A program made the translations under genes and the position numbers. A stretch of 64,000 nt of DNA. Source: Punica granatum. Taxonomy: Eukaryota; Streptophyta; Magnoliopsida; Myrtales; Lythraceae. The notes under the pieces are model-generated. The model worked only from the letters and a program-made list of their open reading frames with translations. It did not search any database and was not told the DNA's origin. Shown here in pieces: positions 11,097-21,545 of this stretch. The DNA lies in contig NC_045129.1 of the NCBI RefSeq assembly GCF_007655135.1, positions 31,931,122 to 31,995,121 of the forward strand, read 5' to 3'. Numbering within the stretch: the stretch's first letter is position 1; each line of letters opens with the position of its first letter.

Positions 11097-13055
11097 GATT
11101 ACCCTTGGCCTGCTCAGTCTCTTGCTAGCCAATCTACAAGTCAAATTACAGATTAACCCCATATCACAGTGACAAGACCCACTACGATGAGATATTAGAT
11201 CGCCTCAATGAGATGGCAAGATAATAATCTTAACAACGCTGAGGTAGTAGTAGATGGGATGGGATAAGCATCATGTCAGCAACGGTAATTTGGCCAAAAG
11301 AAAGAGAAAGAGACGAGATAAAGAAAGATGTAGAGAGGAATAGAGCAGAGATAAGAACAGAAATGGACGATTTTGTGTTTAAATTTGATCCCAACAATTT
11401 TCAATGTACTGTTTCATACCATTATTTCTCTCTGTAAACATTTTAAATGAAAAACAAAACCTTTGGAAAAATAGAAGCAAGACCGGACACATATTTGTGG
11501 AAAATTAATCTTCGATTGTTGTTGCATGTCCTCATTGAATTTTGATCTTCTTTCTCAAACAATCTCTCTTTAAGGAAAATGCTTCTCTCTCGAAACAAAG
11601 AGTTCTCCAATCTGTGAAACATTGGAAAAAGTTGCTTAAGTTACTCGCCATAAGATCGTCCATATTTGAAAGAAGATACTTTCCATGTAAATGTTGCAAG
11701 ACAGCAAAATTTCTCATTGTATCTTTCAGGAAAAGTGAGAGCAATTCGATTGTTATTTTGAATGGAATGGAATCGTATTATTACTTCAAGAATTGATAAC
11801 ATTTAAATGGCTTTCTATGAGGGGGCATCATTGCCTTTTGTTAGGAAGTTGAAGGGCATATTGAGGTTTATTTTGCTCAAGAGGCAACTTTTCATAAAAA
11901 GACAAGCACTAATTTGATAGAAGAATATGATTAGAAATTATAAAATTGGGAACAAGCAAATAAAAGGGGTAAAATGAAAAATAACAAAGAACTTCATACT
12001 TTTGTAATTAGTATACATATGTATACATACATTATATTATTAATGAAAAAATGCATTTAAAAACTGATAATGAGTGCGTATGATATAATTTATATGAAAA
12101 GGTACGTGTGGTTACAAGTTAAAAAAATTATAGTGGAATAGAAATATAGAGGGATTTAGATACATACTTTTTAAAGTTAAAAGGGTATTTTTTGAAAGTA
12201 AAAATCAAGAAACACTTTATTAGATTTATGCTTTAATAGATGTTATAAATTATAAAATATATATTTTTATAGTTTTTATTTTATTATTATACATGAATTT
12301 AGGATTTATTGATGAAAATATATATTTGGAGTGAGGCCATTAGTGCAAATGGCACAACATAGGGAAAAAAATATGTATAGTTATATTTTGGAGGAATACA
12401 ATATATATAGAGATATAAGGAGGGATATAAATGCATGCTATTGAAAGTTTGAAAAATATTTAATGTGGAGCAAAGAGCAAGTAAGCAGATGGCCTAAACA
12501 ACCGCATGGTGAATGGAGTAGAAGTAGATATCTGAATATATCAGATTTTTCAACACTTTTTTATAATGTGATTTTCTTTTTCTTTATATTAGATATAATT
12601 TAGGGATTCTTAATATTAAGAAATAACAATAGAGAGGTATATATATATATATATATATATGTACGCAGTATGCCTTTTTGAATTGGGAAGGCATTTGTGA
12701 TTTAGGAGGCACAATTAGTAGCCGTAAGTATGAAAACACTTATATTGAATCGAATAAATAGGAATTAAGAAAAGTATCTACATATATATAAGGGTAAAAC
12801 AGGAATTTTAAAATGTGAAAAACACAATAATGAGCTCCATAATTTTATATATGTAATAGATTTGTGAAAATAAATTTTTATAAGTACAAATAAGTATAGA
12901 AACTAAACATGCAATAATTTAAAAATATTTTTTTATATTTTAAAGAATAATTCATGTCAAAATCTTGTGCAACACACAGGACTTTCGAGTTCCATGACCA
13001 GTTGCTCATCCATGGCCCGTTTTTGGTATCCGACATAAATGTTTTTGGGTAGAGA
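11097..13055. other. AT-rich non-coding stretch
   Basis: No gene is supported. Overlapping open frames on both strands at 11532-11796 have no recognisable domain. A (TA)n tract lies at 12639-12660. At 12965-12985 there is a small GTGCAACACACAGG hairpin-like motif like those near Helitron ends, but without a clear CTAG. Confidence 0.55.
12639..12660. repeat. (TA)n microsatellite
   Basis: Eleven TA units in non-coding DNA. Confidence 0.9.
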
Positions 13056-14065
13056 ACAGGGTAAACCTCATAACAAAATGAAAAATAAACTACGAGCTAC
13101 AAAGTCGGGGTAAGGAATCCCCTAATCATATCGCCGAATAAAAGCAGACTAAGACCTACTCTGGTAAAGGTGAACAACTATAGGTCTTTGAAGTGCATAT
13201 CGAGCCAACCAATCCGCACACACATTTCCCTCGTGGTAAGTGTAAACAGTTTGTACCCTCCAATTTGGGGCTAATAATTCCCGAAGGGCTCCACTAGAGA
13301 GGCGAGATGTGGTGCACATGGATCATTTTGATTAAGCAAATAACGAACCTCCAATGAGTCAACCTCAAGAACAAGTTGGCCATAGCCCATTCTCCAAACA
13401 TTCTTTAACCCGGACAATACTCCTCAAAGCTCAGTAATAACCGCTAAAGAAATCCAAATCATTTGAGCGAAACCAAATATCCAGTTCCCAAATTTACCCA
13501 TTCCGAAAGTAACAGCCTAAGAGGAGCTTTTATTACCTAGCAGATCTTTTTACAAATTTTTGAGTAACCAGGACTGCAGTGGTAACGAGAAAAATGTCAC
13601 ATGGATGAGGAGTTACAAGCCTCAACCCAACCATTCGAGCCTTCTCGAAGAACATAGAGGGTCGATTCCACTTGGCTAGGACAGACCGAGCAGTAAGCCA
13701 TGCAAGCTATTCATATATGAACACGATACTCATTTTTAAAAGGACGAGTATGTGAAGCAAGCCACAGAATTTGACGAATCCTCCGTGGACCTGGCCATTT
13801 GCATATCACATGCCATATAGGATCCCTATCTGCTAGTGTGTGTTCAGCGAGCAATCAATAAGTAGATGATGCAGAAAAGAGACCCGAAGCTTCCCTCGAT
13901 CAATAGAGTCTATCAGGATGTGCAACTGCTTGGGGAGGACGAACAGAGGCCACCGTATGCAACAATGATTCATTGTCCAAGAACCGACTAAAAGTAGGCC
14001 AGCTCCAAAAACCATCAACTCTAACAAATTCCGCAACAGCACAATTACATAGGCTGGATCAATAG

Positions 14066-14464
14066 TGTTGGAAGGATGGATCAGTCACTGATCCAAGTTA
14101 CTATCAGTCTGTTGTTATTTTTCTTTGTGTCAGTTATGTTGTCTGTAAGTTGGTTATTGGAAGTCAGTTGGTCTCTTGTAGGCAGTTAAGTGGATGTTGT
14201 CTTTAAATTCAAACCGTAGGGCAGTTACATGACAGTTTTTATATATGTAGGTGTTCTGTATCAGACAGTGTGTTGTAGAAATGATGTTTTACTCTTCTCT
14301 CAATTCTCTCATATCCATCCCTCTGTTGCTCTGTATGTGCGTGAGTGCAGTTCTGCAACATCTTGCAGAAGAGTGTGCATATACTGAGTGAAAAGTGAGA
14401 GTGTTGTTCTGCAATACTTGTAGACATTGAGAAACTGTTGAAATAGTGAGTTAAGGGAGTATCA
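14066..14464 (+). repeat. 5' LTR of the deleted Copia element
   Basis: 399 bp, TGTTGG...GTATCA, followed directly by the primer-binding site. Confidence 0.9.
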
Positions 14465-14465
14465 G

Positions 14466-14478
14466 TGGTATCAAAGCC
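14466..14478 (+). other. primer-binding site of the deleted Copia element
   Basis: TGGTATCAAAGCC, one base away from the common TGGTATCAGAGCC complementary to initiator Met-tRNA, one base after the 5' LTR. Confidence 0.75.
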
Positions 14479-14540
14479 GTGAAGAATCTTAAGGGATCTG
14501 TGGAGCAGGAGGAAAATCGCAAGAAGGAAATCAGTTGAAG

Positions 14541-15868
14541 ATGGAGGCTGCTACTTTAGCATCGGGATTCTTCACCATAACACCACCTGTGTTTGATGGA
14601 GAGAATTTCCACATGTGGGCTGTGAAGATGCAGGCATACATGAAAGAGGCTGATTTGTAGGAAGCAATTGAAGAAGACTATCAAGTGGCTACCCTGCCAG
14701 ACAACCCCATGGTGAATCAGATAAGATATCATAAGGAAAGGGTAACTAGGAAGGCTAAGGCAAAATCATGCCTTTATGCTGCAGTATCAGCCACTCTTTT
14801 CACCAGGATTATGAGGCTTCAGTCAGCCAAGGCGATATAGGACTACTTGAAGACTGAGTATGAAGGAGATGAGAAGATTAGAGGTATGAAGGTTCTCAAC
14901 CTTATGAGAGAGTTTGAGAGGTTGCAAATGAATGAGAGAGAAACAGTGAAGCAATTTACAGATAAGCTTGTGGAAATAGCAAATAAAATACTGGTGTTAG
15001 GGACTGACTTAAGTGAAGCAAGGCTGGTGCAAAAGTTGCTACTTTCAGTACCAGAAAGATATGAAGCAACCATTGCTTCACTAGAGAATACAAAGGAGTT
15101 GTCAGATCTAAAGTTTGCCGAAGTTCTACGTGCTATACAAGCACCAGAACAGAGGAGAATGATGAGGAGAGAAGAGCCAGTAGAGGGTCCATTGCAAGCC
15201 AAAGTGAAGCAAGGCAATACTGTAAACAAATAAGGGAGCACAAGTTCAGATACTGGAGATGGCAAGGGTTATTTAGATCCTTCTAAGCATAGTGGGAAGA
15301 AGGGTCATCCTCACTTTAGATGCTAGAGGAGACCTAATGTAAAGTGCAGAAAATGCTACAAAATGGGGCATGTGGAGAGGATTTGCAGGGAGAAGCATCA
15401 TCATTTTGGAGAAGCACAAACTGCAGAAGCAAATGAGGTAGAGCATCTGTTTGTGGCCTCCTGCTTTACTTCAAATGCATCTTGGGATGGCTGGCTTGTA
15501 GATAGTGGTAGTACTAACCATATGACAGGCAATGAAGGCTTGTTTTGTAAGTTAGACAGATTAGTAAAGTCAAAAGTGAGAATAGGGAATGGTGATTTCA
15601 TTGCTGTTCAAGGGAAATGAGATGTATTGATTGAGTATCTTGGTGGTATTAAGCTTATTACTGAAGTGTTGTTTGTGCCTCAAATCGACCAAAACTTACT
15701 TAGTGTTGGTCAGTTGGTTAAGAAGGGATTCAAGGTAATATTTGAGAAGCAAGACTGTGTCATTGCAAATGTTGATGGGAAGGCAATGCTTGTGATTCCT
15801 ATGAGAGATGAAGGTTTTTTTGTTCAATCCAATGGACAAAAGGCATGTAGCAATGGAAATTCAGATTG
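14541..15868 (+). pseudogene. decayed Copia gag and protease
   Basis: Starts at an ATG followed by a UBN2-type gag (FDGENFHMWAVKMQAYMKE). In-frame TAG codons interrupt gag near 14658 and 14838. The 14847-15233 segment is the gag core, then a stop at 15231-15233. A CCHC knuckle (CRKCYKMGHVERIC) lies near 15346-15387 and the protease motif DSGSTNHM near 15502-15525. The reading frame is broken again at 15618 and 15867. No functional protein is possible. Confidence 0.85.
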
Positions 15869-15954
15869 AGGAGATTGAAAAGAATGGGAATAGTGCTACA
15901 CGGCAATTGCAGATTGCACCTTAGAACACACAATCTGAGGAGCATATTGAAGCA

Positions 15955-16416
15955 TTGGATTTTGAGGAAGTAGTAATAAGAGGCACCAAATCACTAACAG
16001 AAGTGTACCAAAGGTGTAATGTAGTTGTCTTTGAGCCAGCGTGCTTAGAGGAAGCCAAAGAAGACCAGTGGAAAGGTGCAATGCAGGAGGAGTTGAGCAT
16101 GGTTGAGAAAAACCAGAAATGGGATGAAGGTTCTATCAATGAGTACAAGGCAATTTGGTCAGGGAAGTTGAAGGAAAACTTAGATTTTGGTTTAGAAGAA
16201 GCTGCTCAATTGTTCAAGGTGAAGTTCTACTATTTTGGAGAGGTGCAGCAACCTAGAGGAGTTAAACTGGTGTATTGCAAAAACGAGGACCAGCTGGCTG
16301 ATTTGTTCACCAAGTCATCTCGTTGTTACAAAGTTGATTGGCTTAAGGAAAAGATTGGAGTTTTGTATCAGCTCCTGATCCAAGGAGGAGTGTTGGAAGG
16401 ATGGATCAGTCACTAA
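15955..16416 (+). pseudogene. remnants of Copia pre-RT and RNase H C-terminus
   Basis: The first part (CLEEAKEDQWKGAMQEEL) corresponds to the segment before the Copia RT; after about 50 codons it jumps to KNEDQLADLFTKSS, the RNase H C-terminal signature. The integrase and RT between them are deleted. The frame runs into the 3' LTR. Confidence 0.8.
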
Positions 16417-16788
16417 TCCAAGTTACTGTCTGTCTGTTGTTATTTTTCTTTGTGTCAGTTATGTTTCTGTAAGTTGGTTATTGGAAGTTAGTTGGTCTCT
16501 TGTAGGCAGTTAAGTGGATGTTGTCTTTAAATTCAAACCGTAGGGCAGTTACATGACAGTTTTTATATATGTAGGTGTTATGTATCAGACGGTGTGTTGT
16601 AGAAATGAAGTTTTACTCTTCTCTCAATTCTCTCCTATACATCCCTTTGTTGCTCTGTATGTGCGTGAGTGAAGTTCTGCAACATCTTGCAGAAGAGAGT
16701 GCATATACTGAGTGAAAAGTGAGAGTATTGTTCTGCAATACTTGTAGACATTGAGAAACTATTGAAACAGTGAGTTAAGGGAGTATCA
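16391..16788 (+). repeat. 3' LTR of the deleted Copia element
   Basis: 398 bp, about 95% identical to the 5' LTR by eye; preceded by a purine-rich CCAAGGAGGAG tract. Confidence 0.9.
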
Positions 16789-17094
16789 AATAGGCACCAT
16801 TGTATGAGACAACAGGGTAGTGCTCTCCAATATCCAAGCATCCTCCCAGAATCGTACAACATCTCCTCGACTTGACTGACCAAACAGAACCCGCAGCAAC
16901 TTTATTCCATGCACTGCCTCTAGCACGCCACAGAGAATTTCTAAAGGGCCGAAGCATTTTGCTGCTTTTTTTTTTTACACTTGTTAGGGAGAGAGGAGGT
17001 TGATCTTGATCCTTTGATCGATCATCACAAGAAGAAAAGATTTAGCAGGACATGACCTAAGAGAACATATAGAAGGAAATGAAAGGCTTTAATA

Positions 17095-17565
17095 TTGAAA
17101 TTCTTGTAGGATCGACCTAAGTCATTCAATCAAATTATTTGTGGAATGGAAGAAGACATGGCTGTACCGCAAAACACACTTTGGAAGTTGGAAAATAGAT
17201 CTCTAGTAAGTCACATTGTAAGGATATTGATTGGTTAGAGGTTATTGTGAAATTACTGAATTAAGCATTGAAAAGGAAACCAGGATCAAAATCCCACTTC
17301 CCCTGTTTGCAAGAGCTCAGAGCGAGTATCGGAGATTGAAGATTCACTTGCATCAATTTCTTTTCATTCTTGCATCAATTTCATCAAAGAAATGTTCATT
17401 TTCCAAGATCTCATTCACTCAACGAAAGCATTATTTAAAGCGTGACGGTTTGAGTCTCGAGGACGAGAAAGTCGTGGATGTAATGGATATACTACGCTGT
17501 ATATATATCACAAATCAATTGGTGTTAAACACAGATGGTTACAATTATATGACACAATGTTATTT
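17095..17565 (+). repeat. dispersed repeat, copy 2 (first copy at 5850-6330)
   Basis: Direct-orientation partner of 5850-6330, about 11.2 kb away. The longest plus-strand frame in it (115 codons at 17231) is not conserved in copy 1, so it is not taken as a gene. Confidence 0.7.
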
Positions 17566-17670
17566 AAAAAATAAATAAAATTTTCACCAAATAAATAAAT
17601 TAATAAATTTTATTCATCCAAAATAAATAAATAAACTTCCTTATTGAGTCTTATGACATAATGTGACGTC

Positions 17671-17696
17671 ATATATATATATATATATATATATAT
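17671..17696. repeat. (TA)n microsatellite
   Basis: About thirteen AT/TA units, 25 bases upstream of the hAT-like element's target duplication. Confidence 0.9.
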
Positions 17697-17728
17697 TATA
17701 CACAAAGGCTTTCTTGGAGAGGACAAAC

Positions 17729-18819
17729 CAGTGTTATCAGAACCGAACCAGACCGGCCGATTCGACCAGTCATACTGGAAAACGGACCTATGTTCGGTCC
17801 GATTAGCTTAAAAACCCAAAATGCATAAAAAAACCGATGAACCTAAAAATCGGCCGGTTTTCAGATAAACCCATCAAATCCATTCGAACTGGCTGATTGC
17901 ATGGATTCATAAATTTTAAATGAAATCCAAACAGAAACCCTTCCCAACCCGAAATGAAGTTGTAGAATTGAATCGAACGAAAACCCTAGTCTTCTTCTTT
18001 CTGTTCTTCATCTTCGCTCCTCACCTCAGAGACTCAGTTCACTGATGATTAGTGACCATGATCGCTCTTCTGTGGAGGAAGCAAAGCGATGACGGATGTG
18101 TGCGTGAGAAGCTAGTCACTAGAAAAAAGCGACGAGGAAGCGGCCTTGACCCAGTACCCGAACCTATTGACAGCCTCTCGATCACCTCGGTAGTTTACGC
18201 GGCAGCCAGGTCGGCTATTTTAGGATCGAAGCCTAAAAACAAAGGATTCTTAGTCCGAGCTTTCCATTTTCTCACTTGGTCGCAGCTAAAGTCGTTTCTT
18301 GTTCCTTCTTCGAATGATGATAGTAGAGAAAAATTGCTCAGATCTTGAGTTATTAGAAAAGGTATCCCACCCAATTCGAACATGAATAGAACCACACAGA
18401 GAGAGGGAGGGAGGGAGGGAGGGAGAACCAGTGAAGCTTGTCCAATGCTTGGCTGCTCTGTTGCTCAGAGAGGAACAGTGATGGGAAAGTAGGGTTAACA
18501 CCAAATTGGCAAATTTCATTTTTCATGTCACTAAAAATTGAAAAGTACATAACAGCCCCTAAACTTCTTGGGCAATCACAAATTGCCCCTCTGGGCTCTT
18601 TCTTAAAAGGAAAGGGGGCAGAAAGTGGATACAAATTAATTATTATCTAATATTTATTACTATTTTCTTGTATTTTATATTATTTTCTTAAAATAATAAA
18701 TATTTATTTATTTTAAAATTAAACATACGGTCTGACCTATCAAACTCCCGGTTGAACTCATAAACTCATGAACTCATACCTTAACCGGTTCGATATCCGG
18801 TCCGATTCTGATAACACTG
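17729..18819. mobile_element. non-autonomous hAT-like element
   Basis: 1091 bp. Left end CAGTGTTATCAGAAC and the reverse complement of the right end CAGTGTTATCAGAAT match over at least 14 bases; similarity continues through CCGGTT-rich sequence. A perfect 8-bp TSD GGACAAAC flanks it (17721-17728 and 18820-18827), the length typical of hAT. No transposase is encoded. The interior (17960-18350) looks like genic sequence: an AAACCCTAG-type leader and a 98-codon frame starting at 18052, possibly captured, without a recognisable domain. Confidence 0.88.
18402..18426. repeat. (GGGA)n microsatellite
   Basis: About six GGGA units inside the hAT-like element. Confidence 0.85.
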
Positions 18820-18827
18820 GGACAAAC

Positions 18828-19196
18828 CACAAGTATTTCTTGTGCTTACAACAATATCCCGGAAATATTATTATCGGCTTCTTTGTGCCATATATTTTGA
18901 GACTCTCCAAGCAAACTTAGTAATCTTTCTTTCATATATATATATATATATATTATCGTACCAAATGTGACTACATTAGATTAGCTGCTACCTCAAATTC
19001 TGGGGCATTACAGAACATATATCTAAGGAATCTAGCTAGAGAAATTAGACACCTACTAACATACATACTACGCGTATACGTACATATATATAATTTAATG
19101 CACAACATATATTAGATTAACTCTACTAATATTAGAAGGCATGCCATAAAATTTGAATCTGATTAAAATGCTAATTTTAAGGTTCAAACTCAACTC
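18828..19196. other. non-coding stretch between hAT element and phytosulfokine gene
   Basis: AT-rich, with a (TA)n tract at 18936-18954. It probably includes the 3' UTR of the phytosulfokine gene. No other feature seen. Confidence 0.6.
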
Positions 19197-19654
19197 TCAA
19201 GGTTTATGGCGTTGAGTGTAAATATAGTCCAAGTGAGCCTCTGATATTATTCTTCTAATCAAGCATTCTTCTTCGTCTCCACTTCCCGATCCTTTGCAGA
19301 GCTCCTCCCCCAGCAGCTGCAAATTATAATATACACACACTTCAAATTATAATGCTTTTACGCGGCCAGTTGTCATACGTTTATAGAAAGCCGACTACTT
19401 ACAGTAGCGAAATCGGATGGGTATTCTGTTTCCTTGATCTGCGATTCCCCATTAGCGAATTGGTCGACCTCTGTCACAGAATTCGGCTTAATGACTAGTT
19501 CGTCGGAGTTACCGCCAAACAATTTTTGAGCTTAACATGTAATTTGATTACCTTTACTGGCTGCAATGTTTCTTGCAATGCTGAGGGTGGAAGATGATAA
19601 GAGAAGGAAGAGGAAGAGGAGGAGGAGAGCAGAAGAATGGAAGCCCTTTTTCAT
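19197..19654 (-). CDS. PSK: phytosulfokine precursor
   Basis: Precursor of phytosulfokine, a secreted sulfated pentapeptide that promotes growth through LRR receptor kinases (PSKR). Proposed exons: 19552-19654, 19403-19470, 19197-19316, with introns of 81 nt (19471-19551) and 86 nt (19317-19402), both GT-AG, giving 96 residues. Residues 1-27 are a Leu-rich signal peptide; the middle is variable and acidic; the C-terminus has paired cysteines (64, 75), the ECLIRR block and HLDYIYTQ, with the hormone at 88-92. Asp87 before the first Tyr is the acidic residue needed by the tyrosylprotein sulfotransferase. Without splicing the first intron the frame meets TAA at 19532-19534; splicing removes it and keeps phase. 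No single open frame covers it. A transcript is needed to confirm the first intron. Confidence 0.88.
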
Positions 19655-19730
19655 GATATATATCATCCCTTGATTAGAGATATAGAGAGATGTATATTTG
19701 TTTTGAGCTGCTGCAGAGGATGGAAAGGCA

Positions 19731-19740
19731 TATATATACA
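19731..19740 (-). promoter_or_regulatory. TATA box of the phytosulfokine gene
   Basis: TATATATA on the minus strand about 80 bases upstream of the start codon at 19654. Confidence 0.4.
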
Positions 19741-20989
19741 CGGTGGGAAGCAACCACCGAGAGGTCACATGAAGGCCACAACTATTGATCAATTAATGAA
19801 TGAGACAATTGCTAATTTAATTACAACCCAACTTTGAGATATTATATATTAATTGATGCCTAGACTTGTTAGGTGCTTTCTGTAGCACCAGTGGAGCTCA
19901 CAATTTTATTTTATTCTTTTTTAGTTTTTAATCAATGGAAGCTCGAAATAACTTAATGATATCACATCTGTTGATGTACGTGATATTATTGCACGAGCTT
20001 GAATAAGATCTATAAAATCATAGTGCTTAGAGTAAAGATTGAAACTTGAGTCCGTGCTCTGTGTATAGCACGTATAAGTTCTCCTAGAGCTTCATTGTAG
20101 CACGAAAAATCGAACAAAGTGGAGATTAATTTATGCCTGACATGCACTATCTAAGTGAACCCCTTAAAAGCGGGAACTTATAATTGGGAATCACATAATC
20201 TCCCTAAGTGATTTTTTAATAGTTCGTTTCAATGAAAGTGCAAATCTTATATAACTACGAACTGATGGGACTCATAAATAGATTATATAGATTATAAGAT
20301 GATGAATGAATCTCGAGAATCTGACTCGAGTCATTATTCACACGTTTCTCATTAACTATCTGATGTGAAAACTATAATCGAAATACAGCCAAAATGATCT
20401 TGCGATTCTTATTTAGTCGGACCATTCCTTCTATGTGAAAATAAGAGCCCTATGACTCAACCTAGCTAGCATGATGAAAGCACCTTTAGTTATGTTTGCT
20501 TTTTATATATCTTTTTTCTTTTCATCGATCTCTCAAAATAAGAGCCCAATTGAAAGGGACGACACCACATATGCATTTGCTTTACTGATGGCCGAAGTAG
20601 TGGAGGCAAAAGTACGCAGGCCGGACTCTTACAATTTAAAAAAAAAAAAAACAAAGTGCACTGGTCAGTGCCTCTGAAGTCAACGTTGCAGACATTCTGA
20701 CAGCTGTTTCCCGCAATCACATGGTTCCCTCCACCAGTGTCGTCCTATTCTGCCACGAGGCTAAATGTTGTTTGGGCTTAATAAAAATCAATCACCTTGC
20801 TGAAACTAAACTCATGAAATTAAACTAGCTAACACGTAACGAAAAATATCGATCATAACGATGAAATTGTTGAAATTGATTTAGAGTTTTAGGTTCACGT
20901 GCGAGACTTCTATGCTTCAATTTTAGAAGCAGAAATATCGTTACAGGTTAACGTTGTTTTCAATGAGGGTCCTGTACTCGTTGTTCACC
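19741..20989. other. non-coding stretch upstream of the phytosulfokine gene
   Basis: Contains the likely phytosulfokine promoter in its first few hundred bases. The 68-codon frame at 20471 begins with a hydrophobic stretch but ends in a poly-lysine artefact of a poly-A run; it is not accepted as a gene. Nothing else is recognised. Confidence 0.5.
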
Positions 20990-21009
20990 GAAAATGGTAT
21001 AATTCAATA

Positions 21010-21545
21010 AGAATTTTTTTTTTTCTGATCGCCCCTAAGTCTATTATTGGATTTACCACCAACTAGGTCCCTGAAAAATTAATTTGCCAACCACTTTAGT
21101 TCCGGAAAAATTTTTATCACCAAAAGGGTCCATAATGAGGACGAACAAAACCTGAAGGAACAGGAGGAGGTTGCATGGGGCCTCCCCGGCATGTTATCCC
21201 CTACCTGCGAGGTCTCCGGAGGCTTCAGGACCTCCGAGGACCTCGCTGGTGGGGAGGTCGCCGGAGGGAAACGCCCACCCTAGCTTTCCCATTCTTGAGA
21301 AACTTTTATTTTTATTTTTATTTAATTATATATGACAGCGTTAGCTCATGAGTGCATTCATGTTAGATTTTTGTTACGTCTTTTGAAGGTTGGATCATTT
21401 CGATAGACGAAATCGAAATTCCAAAACTATTATAGTCGTAATAATCTTTAAAGATTTAAATTGTTGGCAGATTAATCTTTCAGAAACCAAATTGATAGTA
21501 ATCTCTTTATATTCATGCTTTTGCCCTTTTAAAACCAGGGTTTGG
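21010..21545. mobile_element. foldback (MULE-like) element with GC-rich core
   Basis: Imperfect inverted arms: the left arm near 21040-21110 (GGTCCCTGAAAAATTAATTT, then GCCAACCACTTTAG) pairs with the right arm near 21440-21510 read in reverse (GGTTTCTGAAAGATTAATCT, then GCCAAC). The centre (21160-21290) is GC-rich with repeated CCTCCGGAGG-like palindromes. No coding capacity; ends not defined by a TSD. Confidence 0.4.

Larger units (their letters stand above)
14066..16788 (+). mobile_element. internally deleted Ty1/Copia retrotransposon
   Basis: LTRs at 14066-14464 (399 bp) and 16391-16788 (398 bp) begin TGTTGGAAGG and end AGTATCA, differ at roughly 18 positions, and are flanked by a perfect TSD AATAG (14061-14065 and 16789-16793). 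A primer-binding site TGGTATCAAAGCC follows the 5' LTR. The internal part is only about 1.9 kb: decayed gag and protease, then a jump to the region before RT and the very end of RNase H. Integrase and nearly all of RT are missing. It inserted into the LINE fragment. Confidence 0.93.
13060..16960 (-). pseudogene. LINE-type reverse transcriptase C-terminal fragment, split by a Copia insertion
   Basis: On the minus strand, 16960-16794 encodes a piece like the region after the RT domain (WSV...RFWEDAW-type). After the Copia element, 14060-13500 continues with a zinc-binding RT-tail-like region (KWPGPRRIRQILWL), then 13500-13130 encodes an RNase H-like domain of the RVT_3 type (LVLEVDSLEV, then CADWLARYAL). 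Several stops and frameshifts are present and no RT catalytic core or endonuclease is seen, so this is a truncated, dead copy. Removing the Copia element and one AATAG restores continuity between the two halves. Confidence 0.7.

Noticed and set aside
17231..17578. 115-codon frame in dispersed-repeat copy 2
   Set aside because: The homologous copy at 5850-6330 does not keep the frame open.
19531..19551. A 21-nt GT...AG segment in the phytosulfokine gene as an ultrashort intron
   Set aside because: It would also keep frame, but is far below the usual minimum plant intron; the 81-nt intron 19471-19551 with the same donor removes the same stop and is more plausible.
20471..20677. Small secreted-peptide-like frame of 68 codons
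   Set aside because: The hydrophobic start is suggestive, but the frame ends through a poly-A run and matches no peptide family I recognise.
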